DNA of 13,308 nucleotides, taken from Victivallales bacterium. Its GTDB lineage: Bacteria; Verrucomicrobiota; Lentisphaeria; Victivallales; JAADHT01. Both the position numbers and the translations under genes were made by a program. The stretch is from NCBI GenBank assembly GCA_016930955.1, contig JAFGFR010000056.1, positions 1 through 13,308 on the forward strand, written 5' to 3'. Positions 1 through 6,262 of this stretch are shown piece after piece; the stretch's first letter is position 1, and each line of letters opens with the position of its first letter. The notes under the pieces were generated by a model. The model saw only the letters and a list, made by a program, of their open reading frames with translations, had not been told where the DNA came from and did not search any database.

Positions 1-2
1 AC

Positions 3-23
3 AAAAAAACAACGGGAGTTGTT
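3..23 (-). terminator. Possible weak Rho-independent terminator after glnS
   Basis: Read on the minus strand, AACAAC, a TCCC loop and GTTGTT form a 6-bp hairpin that runs into a T-rich tract of at least seven Ts (plus-strand A run at 3-9). The stem has only two G-C pairs, so it is weak. The position and orientation suit termination of the glnS transcript about 235 bases after its stop, or an attenuator in the leader of a gene further left. Confidence 0.35.
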
Positions 24-26
24 GGA

Positions 27-73
27 CAAAATGGGCATCTCTCTGCCTCAAACCTGACAGGGTTATCATTTTG
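27..73 (-). other. Possible three-way-junction RNA element
   Basis: A 7-bp perfect outer pairing (CAAAATG at 27-33 with CATTTTG at 67-73) encloses two small hairpins: GGCA/TGCC (34-37 with 44-47, 6-base loop) and AACC/GGTT (51-54 with 61-64, 6-base loop). On the minus strand this block ends 3 bases before the terminator-like hairpin at 8-23, an arrangement seen in riboswitches and small RNAs. It matches no RNA family I know. The inner stems are only 4 bp, so chance pairing cannot be excluded. Confidence 0.25.
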
Positions 74-257
74 TGAAGAATTCAGGTCGCCGCCCTCCTC
101 GACCGATTGCCGGTGCCACCTTCATTTTCCGGTGAGCCTCACAATTCCTAGGCTATTTCTTCTTGCGGAATCAAGAAGTCTGACTTCAGGACAGAGCCGT
201 TGTCGAAAAGCATCTCTCAACGCCATGGCGAGCGGGAGTTTCACATCCGAGTCCCTG

Positions 258-1934
258 TCATTTCCGGTTTTTTGCCCATGATTCGCGCAGCGGGACGGTG
301 CGGTTGAAGACGGGCTTTTCCGGCGAGTGTGTCTTCAAGTCTGCACAGAAGTACCCGAGCCTCTCGAATTGGAAGACCGCGCCGGGCTTTGCCTGCGGCA
401 GCGACGGCTCCAGCCTGCAGCCGAGGAGAATTTTTTCTGATTCAGGGTTGACCAGTCTCTCGTAGTCTTCGGAGTCCGGCTTCTCTTCGAGAAAAAGCCT
501 GTCGTACAGCCGGACTTCGCCTACCGCCGAATGCGCGGCACTGACCCAATGTATGGTGCCCTTGACCTTTCTCCCGTCGGCCGCGTTGCCACCGCGGGTC
601 TCGGGGTCGTAGCTGCAGCGCAGCTCGACCAGATTCCCGGAATCATCCCTGACGGCGCGCAGGCACTTGATGAAATATGCGTAACGCAGCCTTACCTCGC
701 GGCCCGGGGAGAGCCTGAAGAATTTCGGCGGCGGCGAATCCATGAAGTCCCCGGACTCGATGTAGAGCTCTCTGGAGAAGGGTATTTTTCTTGTCCCGGC
801 GGCCGGGTCCTCCGGATTGTTGACCGCCTCGAGCATCTCCGTGCTGCCCTCGGGGTAGTTCTCGATGACCACCTTGACAGGATCTATGATGGCCATGGCC
901 CTCGTGGCAGTCTTGTTGAGGTCCTCCCTGAGGCAGTGGTCCAGCAAGGCGCAGTCGGTGAGGCTGTTGAACTTGGTCACTCCGATTGTGCTGCAGAACC
1001 TGCGGATTGCCCCGGGAGAGAAGCCGCGTCTGCGAAGTCCGCAGATCGTGGGCATTCTCGGGTCGTCCCAACCGGACACCAGTCTTTTCTCGACCAGGGT
1101 CATGAGCTTGCGTTTGCTCATGACAGTATGGCTGAGGTTGAGCCTGGCGAACTCGATCTGTCTGGGATGGTGTATCTCGAGCTTATCGAGAAACCAGTCA
1201 TACAGTGGGCGGTGGTTCTCGAAGTCCAGATCACAGAGCGAGAATGTAATTCCCTCGATGGAGTCCTCGAGACCGTGCGCCCAGTCATATGAAGGGTAGA
1301 TGCACCACTTGTCCTTCGCACGGTAGTGGCCGACACGCAATATCCTGTACATCACGGGGTCACGGAGGTTCAGATTCGGCGATGCCATGTCTATCTTGGC
1401 TCTGAGAGTCATTGACCCGTCGGGGAACTCGCCGCCACGCATCCTTTTGAAAAGCTCGAGATTCTCCTGCACGGGCCTGTCCCTGAAGGGGCTTCCCCTC
1501 CCCGCCTCGGTCAGGGTGCCGCGGGAGACACGCACATCCTCGGAACTCAGCTCGCAGACATAGGCCAGACCCATCCCGACCAGCTTCACCGCGTAGTCAT
1601 ACATCTGCTCGAAATAGTCGCTGGCGAAGCATAGCTTGTCCCATTTGAATCCCAGCCAGGCTATGTCGCGCTTGATCCCCTCGACATAGTCCATGCTCTC
1701 CTTCGATGGATTGGTGTCGTCCATTCTCAGGTTGCAGCTGCCGCCGAACTCCTCGGCTATCCCGAAGTCTATGCATATTGCCTTGGCGTGTCCGATATGC
1801 AGATATCCGTTGGGCTCCGGAGGGAAACGAGTCCTGACAACCTTGCCCGCAGCCGCCTCCGCGGCAACTATATCCCTGATGAAATCACCTGCCTGTCCCA
1901 CCACGCAGCCTTCAATCTCGTTCTTGTCGCTCAT
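258..1934 (-). CDS. glnS: Glutaminyl-tRNA synthetase
   Basis: This 558-residue cytoplasmic class I aminoacyl-tRNA synthetase charges tRNA-Gln with glutamine using ATP, and its length is close to the usual bacterial GlnRS of about 550-560 residues. The Rossmann-fold signature [16 protein letters not shown] (38-53, HIGH at 46-49) and the KMSKS-loop variant VMSKRKL (271-277) are both intact. The family motifs DDTNP (72-76), GLRRRGF (299-305) and [10 protein letters not shown] (459-468) are also present, the last in the C-terminal beta-barrel anticodon-binding domain. The ATG at 1934 has a GGAA 8 bases upstream. A small GC hairpin (1966-1979) lies in the leader. The gene is 438 bases from the preceding operon and probably has its own promoter, though I could not pick one with confidence. 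It is an unlinked housekeeping gene. A GlnRS usually implies that the organism need not rely only on the GatCAB amidotransferase route to make Gln-tRNA. Confidence 0.97.
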   Translation of the reverse strand: MSDKNEIEGCVVGQAGDFIRDIVAAEAAAGKVVRTRFPPEPNGYLHIGHAKAICIDFGIAEEFGGSCNLRMDDTNPSKESMDYVEGIKRDIAWLGFKWDKLCFASDYFEQMYDYAVKLVGMGLAYVCELSSEDVRVSRGTLTEAGRGSPFRDRPVQENLELFKRMRGGEFPDGSMTLRAKIDMASPNLNLRDPVMYRILRVGHYRAKDKWCIYPSYDWAHGLEDSIEGITFSLCDLDFENHRPLYDWFLDKLEIHHPRQIEFARLNLSHTVMSKRKLMTLVEKRLVSGWDDPRMPTICGLRRRGFSPGAIRRFCSTIGVTKFNSLTDCALLDHCLREDLNKTATRAMAIIDPVKVVIENYPEGSTEMLEAVNNPEDPAAGTRKIPFSRELYIESGDFMDSPPPKFFRLSPGREVRLRYAYFIKCLRAVRDDSGNLVELRCSYDPETRGGNAADGRKVKGTIHWVSAAHSAVGEVRLYDRLFLEEKPDSEDYERLVNPESEKILLGCRLEPSLPQAKPGAVFQFERLGYFCADLKTHSPEKPVFNRTVPLRESWAKNRK

Positions 1935-2010
1935 CTTCAGTCTTCCATAACGCCCAGTTCTGGTGCCGGCGACAGCCGGTTGCCCGAAGCGGCTTGTTTC
2001 AAACTAAATT

Positions 2011-2142
2011 CATCTTTACAAAAAGGTAACGGAAACAAGGAAGTTTCTTTGGTCCATCCTCCCTTTCCTTTCTTTCCTCTTTGTAAACCTATCCCCGTCT
2101 TGCGAAGTCCGCAAATCGAATGACGAAGAATTTGCAGGACTC
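2011..2142. repeat. Structured intergenic repeat, copy 1
   Basis: This is a direct repeat of 2251-2372. It has three parts. The first is a long imperfect hairpin with perfect 8-bp outer arms TTTACAAA (2015-2022) and TTTGTAAA (2080-2087). The second is a 26-base pyrimidine run (2057-2082; purine on the minus strand). The third is a small inverted repeat TTGCG/CGCAA (2100-2104 with 2110-2114). The block AACGGAAACAAGGAAGTTT (2028-2046) matches copy 2 at 17 of 19 bases, and 2079-2117 matches 2312-2350 at 31 of 39 without gaps. About 12 bases in the hairpin loop are absent from copy 2. The outer limits are approximate. Function is unknown. A dispersed REP- or MITE-like element or an mRNA 3'-end element are both possible. 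Confidence 0.7.
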
Positions 2143-2250
2143 GAGGCTTCCTTCTCATGCCGCGCGGCCACGGGGAGTTTTGAAATTGGCTCTTAGGAGT
2201 AAAAAGCGGTGCTGAAATACAAGCGCCGCAGTCCAAGGGACGGCTCTCGC

Positions 2251-2372
2251 CATTTCAATTTTACAAAGAGGAAACGGAGGCAAGGAAGTTTTTCTTTTTC
2301 CTTTCTTTCCTCCTTGTGGATCTATCCGCGTTTTGCGAATTTCGCAAATCCGCGCGAAGGAGTAGCAGGGAA
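2251..2372. repeat. Structured intergenic repeat, copy 2
   Basis: This is the second direct copy and it runs up to the stop codon of the toroid-protein gene. Its hairpin pairs 2263-2280 with 2300-2317 over 18 positions, with two mismatches and two G-T pairs. Next to it is a perfect palindrome of 8-bp arms TTTGCGAA and TTCGCAAA around one base (2332-2348). A 27-base pyrimidine run spans 2289-2315. The palindrome lies 24 bases after the upstream stop codon on the transcribed minus strand, so it could mark the 3' end of the operon mRNA. There is no T-tract of the kind expected for a Rho-independent terminator. Confidence 0.7.
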
Positions 2373-4277
2373 CTACTGGTTGACCGGGAGGTAGCGGTAA
2401 TAGACCTCGAGGGACATGATGTATAGTGAAGTCTGCACCACTGCGCCGTTGCCACCCTGCCAGCTGCCGTCGGGGCTTTGCCCGGCTATGACCGGGTCGC
2501 GGAACCTTGAGTTCCATCTTTGCCAGAGGTCGCCGCCCATCTGGAACATGGCGTAGGTGCCGTCATATACCTGAAACACATTGCCCACCTGCGGGCCGAC
2601 ATTGTCGAGGATCCCAGCTATCTTGACGGCATCCGGGTCGCTTGTCTTGATGTTCATGAACATCCTCACGAAAAGTCCTACGGCCGTCCTTGTGCTTGCG
2701 GGTGTCCCCTTGTTGTTCCCCTGCATCGAGTACCCTGTGGTGCCGTCGGCATTAAGCGCCTTGTCGTAGTAGGACTTTATCCTATTGAGTATGCCTTTGG
2801 GTACTGTAAGACCTGCCAGCAGGCCGGACTTGAGCCCCATGACCTGGAAACTGGTCTGGTGCGTGTCGTCCCCGGGGCCCCCATAGGCATATCCCCCTTC
2901 AGGGCCAATATTGGCCACTATACAACCAGTCGCCTTCTGGGCGGGGATTTTAAGGCGTTTGTCTTTTGTCATGCCGTAAGCCTCGCAGAGCGCCATTGTG
3001 GCTATTCCCTGCTCGTAGAAGCAAGCCTGCGAGAATCTTCCCTTCGCGTTTTCCCTGCTGACGAGCCAATCGAGTGCCTTGGCGACATTTTGCTTGTATG
3101 GGCTTTTGTCGTTCATGTGTGTATGCCCGGCGCCGAGGAATGCGAGCACTGCCAGCCCTGTGGCGCCGACATCGTTGCCTGATGAGGTGAACACCTTCCC
3201 TCCTTTAACCCCGTCGACACAGCCGATTCCCCTCTCTGCCGGGCTTTTGACAGTAAACTCTGGAGAAGGTTGTGAAGGAGTTTTTTTCTTCTTCCTCCCT
3301 CCCCATTCGACAGGGGAGTCGCCAAGATCAGCCTTTCCGCCAAGGTCTATTTTCCCTCCAAGATCAGCCTTTCCGCCGAGGTCAGGCATACCGTCCCTCA
3401 AGCCTGGATCACGTCCCTTCCTGCCAGCATCCGCAACAGCAGCAGGGGAAGGAGGGGATACATTCTCGAAGACGCTTTTAGTCCCTTGCGTGTTCCATCT
3501 GCCGTCGTCGTTCTGGACGCTTGCGAGCCATGCGAGCCCTTTGTCAACGGCATCTTCCGACTCTTGTGTCGCGCCCATCCTGCGGGCGAGATCGCCGCTG
3601 CCTCTGCTCTCCCGGTCGCCATATTTGCTTCGAGATGCCCTGCCTGACGGTGAGGATGCGCGTTTGGCGGGAGCAGCTTTGTCCGGATCGCCTTCGCGCT
3701 TGACGGGCTTGACAGGGGTCTTTTGTTTTTCGGTGATCTTCAGTGATGCGGGAGACCATTCGTCGACATCATCGATATCTTTGCCTGTATCGTCGGCTGC
3801 TTCCCCGGTGCCGTCATCGTGGGCGATTTCCTCCTGGGGTTCCGGGGCGTCTTCAGCGACTGTGGCATCATCGGTGGCGGGCTCGGGTGCAGCCACCGCC
3901 TCGGCAGGGGATACCTGCGGCTCATCCCGAGGCTCTTGATTGCCTGCATCAGGCGCAAGGGTGTCATCATCGGCGGCGGAAGCTCCTGAATCCGCCGCAG
4001 GCTCTCCACTGTCACCTGCGCCGCCGTCGCCGTCGTCTCCTGATCCGCTTCCTGAACCGTCATGCAAGCCGTCTCCTGCCCCCTCCCCTTCCCCGCTGCC
4101 AGCACCAGCACCAGCACCAGCACCGCTCCCATCGCCCTGCCCCATGCCAGTCCCCTCACGGCCAACAGGTTCGGCGGATGGGCGGGGGAAAAGCAAAACG
4201 AGCAGAAGAAGGACACACGCGAACACCGCCAACGCCCTCCAGCCGGGATATCTATTTTCTGTCCTCATATCGTCCAT
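2373..4277 (-). CDS. Membrane-anchored squalene-cyclase/prenyltransferase-like toroid protein
   Basis: This 634-residue protein has a short cytoplasmic start and one membrane span (about 14-31, WRALAVFACVLLLLVLLF) with no cleavage site evident. A long Gly/Ala/Ser/Asp/Glu-rich acidic linker (about 38-175) and a Lys/Arg-rich stretch (about 183-232) follow. From about 240 to 630 it shows alpha/alpha-toroid repeats with a QxxxGxW-like motif (QNDDGRW 255-261), then GATGLAVLAFL (371-381), ALDWLVSRENAKGRF (401-415) and SPDGSWQGGNGAVVQTSLYIMSL (601-623). A roughly 100-residue low-complexity insert (263-365) splits the first repeat. The DxDD or DCTAE motifs of true cyclases are not seen, so terpene cyclization is unlikely. 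A binding or complement-TED-like structural role outside the inner membrane is an inference. It is the last gene of the putative operon, 62 bases after the second ExbD-like gene. A GAGGG lies 8 bases before the ATG; ATG at 4268 is an alternative start. Confidence 0.85.
   Translation of the reverse strand: MDDMRTENRYPGWRALAVFACVLLLLVLLFPRPSAEPVGREGTGMGQGDGSGAGAGAGAGSGEGEGAGDGLHDGSGSGSGDDGDGGAGDSGEPAADSGASAADDDTLAPDAGNQEPRDEPQVSPAEAVAAPEPATDDATVAEDAPEPQEEIAHDDGTGEAADDTGKDIDDVDEWSPASLKITEKQKTPVKPVKREGDPDKAAPAKRASSPSGRASRSKYGDRESRGSGDLARRMGATQESEDAVDKGLAWLASVQNDDGRWNTQGTKSVFENVSPPSPAAVADAGRKGRDPGLRDGMPDLGGKADLGGKIDLGGKADLGDSPVEWGGRKKKKTPSQPSPEFTVKSPAERGIGCVDGVKGGKVFTSSGNDVGATGLAVLAFLGAGHTHMNDKSPYKQNVAKALDWLVSRENAKGRFSQACFYEQGIATMALCEAYGMTKDKRLKIPAQKATGCIVANIGPEGGYAYGGPGDDTHQTSFQVMGLKSGLLAGLTVPKGILNRIKSYYDKALNADGTTGYSMQGNNKGTPASTRTAVGLFVRMFMNIKTSDPDAVKIAGILDNVGPQVGNVFQVYDGTYAMFQMGGDLWQRWNSRFRDPVIAGQSPDGSWQGGNGAVVQTSLYIMSLEVYYRYLPVNQ
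3318..3383 (-). repeat. 18-bp tandem repeat encoding the hexapeptide DLGGKA
   Basis: Three full units and one partial unit encode DLGGKA, DLGGKI, DLGGKA and DLGD (residues 299-320 of the toroid protein). Two 20-base segments 36 bases apart (3322-3341 and 3358-3377) are identical, which suggests fairly recent slippage or duplication. The repeat lies in the low-complexity insert that splits the first toroid repeat. Confidence 0.85.
4100..4123 (-). repeat. Hexanucleotide microsatellite, (CAGCAC) x4 on the plus strand
   Basis: Four perfect copies of a 6-base unit encode the Gly-Ala run (about residues 52-59) in the linker of the toroid protein. Copy-number changes would keep the frame and only alter linker length. 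Confidence 0.9.
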
Positions 4278-4339
4278 CTCTGAAGCCCTCGAAAGATTTT
4301 GTCAGGGAAATTCAAGACTATGGCATTGTGATGCGGGTT

Positions 4340-5338
4340 CTATTCCCCGTCCTCGTAGGCTCCGCCGTCTGAAATCGTAAGGACAAATTCGTCCACGACA
4401 GGGTACCAATAGCTCTTGAACTCGTTTTTCTTCAAATATTCCCTGAGCTGGATGAATCCCGGGAAACTGTCTTTGTTGACCATGATCCATACGAACCTCT
4501 TGGTCTTGTCTATTTTCCTGAAGATATTGTCGAGGGATGTGGTATTGTCTTGTGAAGGCATGATATCCACCCCTTTGCCGAGTGCAGGCCTTATGTTGAT
4601 GACTTTGACCATCTGGCCGTCGCCCCTGTCGAGCATGCCGGTTTGTGCAGTGACATCGTCGCTGTTGGAAATGGTTGTGCCGTCAAAGAGCGATATCTCC
4701 GAGAAAGTATGCACCATATATAGTCTATTGGCGCTCATCAAACAGACAAAAGGCTGCCTGTCGGTCTCGGTTCTGGGTGATACGCCTATATTCCTCACAT
4801 CAGCCGCCGGCTCGACCTGGAATCCGGCTATGATATTGTTCAAGTCTTCAATGGTACGCGTCTGCGCATCCCTCAAGTCCGCGAGCTCGGCTATCTTCAA
4901 GTCCTGCTGTGTCAACACCAAGTCCAGCGCAACCTTCTCTCGCTCTGCCTGTTTCAATGCCACCAGCCAGGCGTTTTTTGCTGACTCTGCCTCCCCGAAG
5001 AGAAGCTGCAGCGCGGCGTTGTCGTCCTTGAGCTTCCCCAGCTCCTGTATCTTGTCCAGATGCGGATGGTTGCGGAACCTCTCGACAAGCTGCTCCTTCA
5101 GAGACCGGTCGATCTGCTGCTTCCTCAGCTCCTCCTGGCACAACGCTATCTGCGCCTGCAGCTCGGCGATCTTCTCCTGGTCCTGCTCGGCGGGGTCGAC
5201 ATCCACGACGATTTTGGGGATAAAAAAGCTGATCACGACAAGGGCGATGGCGATGAACATCACACCGCCGAAGGTGTTGCACATGGTGTCCAGCAGCAGA
5301 TCCAGGCTGTCGCCCGACAAAAGAGGTTTCTTGGCCAT
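4340..5338 (-). CDS. ExbD/MotB-like coiled-coil membrane protein, second subunit
   Basis: This 332-residue protein has a short N-terminus and one membrane span (about 18-41) opening with LLLDTMCNTFGGVMFIAIAL. Asp17 sits where ExbD, TolR and MotB carry the proton-binding Asp near the start of their single span. A periplasmic coiled coil follows (about 50-172). The C-terminal domain (about 195-325) ends in a beta-alpha-beta pattern (FVWIMVNKDSFPGFIQLREYLKK 282-304) resembling the periplasmic fold of ExbD. No OmpA-type peptidoglycan-binding motif is seen. The start is the ATG in TAATG, where the stop of the preceding ExbD-like gene overlaps by one base, implying translational coupling. The open frame runs further upstream, but those residues lack any membrane or family character. 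Assignment is by topology and motif, not close similarity. It is probably a motor or stator partner of the channel encoded at 6263-7141. Confidence 0.8.
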   Translation of the reverse strand: MAKKPLLSGDSLDLLLDTMCNTFGGVMFIAIALVVISFFIPKIVVDVDPAEQDQEKIAELQAQIALCQEELRKQQIDRSLKEQLVERFRNHPHLDKIQELGKLKDDNAALQLLFGEAESAKNAWLVALKQAEREKVALDLVLTQQDLKIAELADLRDAQTRTIEDLNNIIAGFQVEPAADVRNIGVSPRTETDRQPFVCLMSANRLYMVHTFSEISLFDGTTISNSDDVTAQTGMLDRGDGQMVKVINIRPALGKGVDIMPSQDNTTSLDNIFRKIDKTKRFVWIMVNKDSFPGFIQLREYLKKNEFKSYWYPVVDEFVLTISDGGAYEDGE

Positions 5339-6198
5339 TACTCGTAAACTCCCGTCTTGTTCTCCTCGATAGGCTCCATGTTGTAGCTGAAGTTCTCGTG
5401 TTTCAGCAGGCCCATCATGATCTCTGCGAACTTCGCCGAGCTGGGCTTGACTATCAGGACTATGTACTGGCCTCTGCTGTTCGCGCTTGACTTGAGCCAG
5501 CCGTAGAACTGCCGCAGCATCTGGTCGGTGTCGGTGTCGGCGAATTCCTTGATTTGCGAAGTCTTGATCACCTTGACCTTGATCATGGACTCCGAGCATT
5601 CGACGAAGATGGGCTCCAAGCCGATGTCTTTGGAGGTTTTGATCTCGACGCGGTTTTTCATTTTCTCCTTGTCCTCCTCGAGCTTCTTTATCTTGTCTTC
5701 AAGGCTGGCGATCGTGGCCGCGTTATCTTCGGTATGGGCGAGCATTGCCGCGACATCCTCCTCGCCTTTATTGATCTTGCCTTGCTTTGCGTCATTCTCC
5801 TCTTTGGTTTTGAGGACGAGCGACTCGAGTCTGACACTCTCCTCTTTAAGATTTTGGAGCCCTGCAGTGAGCATCAGGTGTTGTTTTTTCTCGCGCTCGA
5901 TCAACTTGGGCAGGGCGGACAGGTCGGTCGAGAGCGCCTTGAGGATCAACTCCTCGTTCCTGGTCATCCAGTCCTTTCCCTCCTCGAGCTGCTCCTCGAG
6001 CCCCTTGGCCATCTGCTCGAGTTTCTTCACATCCTCGGCAAACGGAGACGCATTGTCGCGGCTCTTTGACTCCTCGTGGTCAATGATGTCCAGGATGATC
6101 AGCAGCACCACCAGCACCATAATCCCTGTAATGCTGGTGATTATGTCCTGGAACGCGAACAGTGAGACCGGATTCTCGTCTTTGTTTTTTTTAGCCAT
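5338..6198 (-). CDS. ExbD/MotB-like coiled-coil membrane protein, first subunit
   Basis: This 286-residue protein has one membrane span (about 17-38) beginning VSLFAFQDIITSITGIMVLV. Asp18 is in the position of the conserved protonatable Asp of ExbD, TolR and MotB. A long Glu/Lys-rich coiled coil (about 52-185) leads to a small alpha/beta C-terminal domain (about 193-277) with PIFVECSESMIKV and YIVLIVKPSSAKF, a pattern I associate with uncharacterised PVC proteins encoded beside ExbB-like channels. There is no OmpA-like motif. An AAGG lies 7 bases before the ATG. The gene starts 64 bases after the channel gene and overlaps the next gene by one base. It differs from its neighbour in sequence and in coiled-coil length, so the pair look like two specialised subunits rather than a recent duplication. 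ExbD-like assignment is confident by topology; its function is inferred. Confidence 0.82.
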   Translation of the reverse strand: MAKKNKDENPVSLFAFQDIITSITGIMVLVVLLIILDIIDHEESKSRDNASPFAEDVKKLEQMAKGLEEQLEEGKDWMTRNEELILKALSTDLSALPKLIEREKKQHLMLTAGLQNLKEESVRLESLVLKTKEENDAKQGKINKGEEDVAAMLAHTEDNAATIASLEDKIKKLEEDKEKMKNRVEIKTSKDIGLEPIFVECSESMIKVKVIKTSQIKEFADTDTDQMLRQFYGWLKSSANSRGQYIVLIVKPSSAKFAEIMMGLLKHENFSYNMEPIEENKTGVYE

Positions 6199-6248
6199 CA
6201 GACCGCCTTGTCCGGGAATCTAAGAACGCGCGAGTTTGCGTGGAAAAG

Positions 6249-6258
6249 CACATATGTG
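6249..6258. repeat. 10-bp perfect palindrome CACATATGTG
   Basis: This self-complementary sequence lies 4 bases beyond the stop codon of the channel gene, in the 64-base gap before the first ExbD-like gene. It could be a small operator or mean nothing. No promoter elements were recognised beside it. Confidence 0.4.
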
Positions 6259-6262
6259 GCCA

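Larger units (their letters stand above)
1..257. other. Intergenic region downstream of glnS
   Basis: No convincing gene is seen in these 257 bases. On the minus strand the region holds several short inverted repeats: CTTCTTG/CAAGAAG (159-165 with 172-178), a CGCCATGGCG palindrome (221-230), GGTCG/CGACC arms near 86-105, and the structured block at 27-73 described separately. A 40-codon reading frame starts with GTG at 244 and ends at 122. It is preceded by an AGGGA with 7 bases of spacing, but it has no recognisable domain. The region may be the 3' end of the glnS transcript, or the leader of a minus-strand gene lying beyond the left edge. Confidence 0.6.
1935..2372. other. Intergenic region between the operon and glnS
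   Basis: These 438 bases hold no supportable gene. The stretch contains two direct copies of a structured repeat (2011-2142 and 2251-2372), listed separately, with a unique spacer at 2143-2250 in which I see nothing recognisable. The 76 bases nearest glnS (1935-2010) should contain its leader and carry a GC hairpin with CCGGC/GCCGG arms and a 4-base loop at 1966-1979. No clear -35/-10 pair could be chosen. An AT-rich stretch around 1995-2020 is the most promoter-like part. Confidence 0.7.

Noticed and set aside
111..122. T-box-like sequence AAGGTGGCACCG on the minus strand downstream of glnS
   Set aside because: It resembles the T-box antiterminator core, but no specifier stem, no AG-bulge features and no proper competing terminator were found, and T-boxes are largely a Firmicutes feature.
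258..300. Programmed frameshift extending GlnRS into the +1 frame past its stop
   Set aside because: The protein already ends at the usual GlnRS C-terminus ([14 protein letters not shown]), and no slippery site is seen before the stop.
2209..2517. Small frames on both strands in the operon-glnS gap
   Set aside because: They translate the repeat copies into Lys/Arg/Phe-rich strings without conserved domains. They are by-products of the polypurine tracts.
3079..3939. Long plus-strand open frame of 286 codons opposite the toroid gene
   Set aside because: It is antisense to a well-supported gene, is low-complexity Ser/Pro/Ala-rich, and has no family features. GC-rich low-complexity coding DNA often leaves such antisense frames open.
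4416..5372. Plus-strand open frame of 318 codons opposite the second ExbD-like gene
   Set aside because: Its Ser/Leu/Cys-rich product is the antisense image of a coiled-coil gene; the minus-strand frame has a membrane span, motifs and operon context.
5339..5599. N-terminal extension of the second ExbD-like protein upstream of ATG 5338
   Set aside because: It overlaps the first ExbD-like gene by about 260 bases and encodes Gln/Arg-rich sequence without membrane or family character; the TAATG start fits better.
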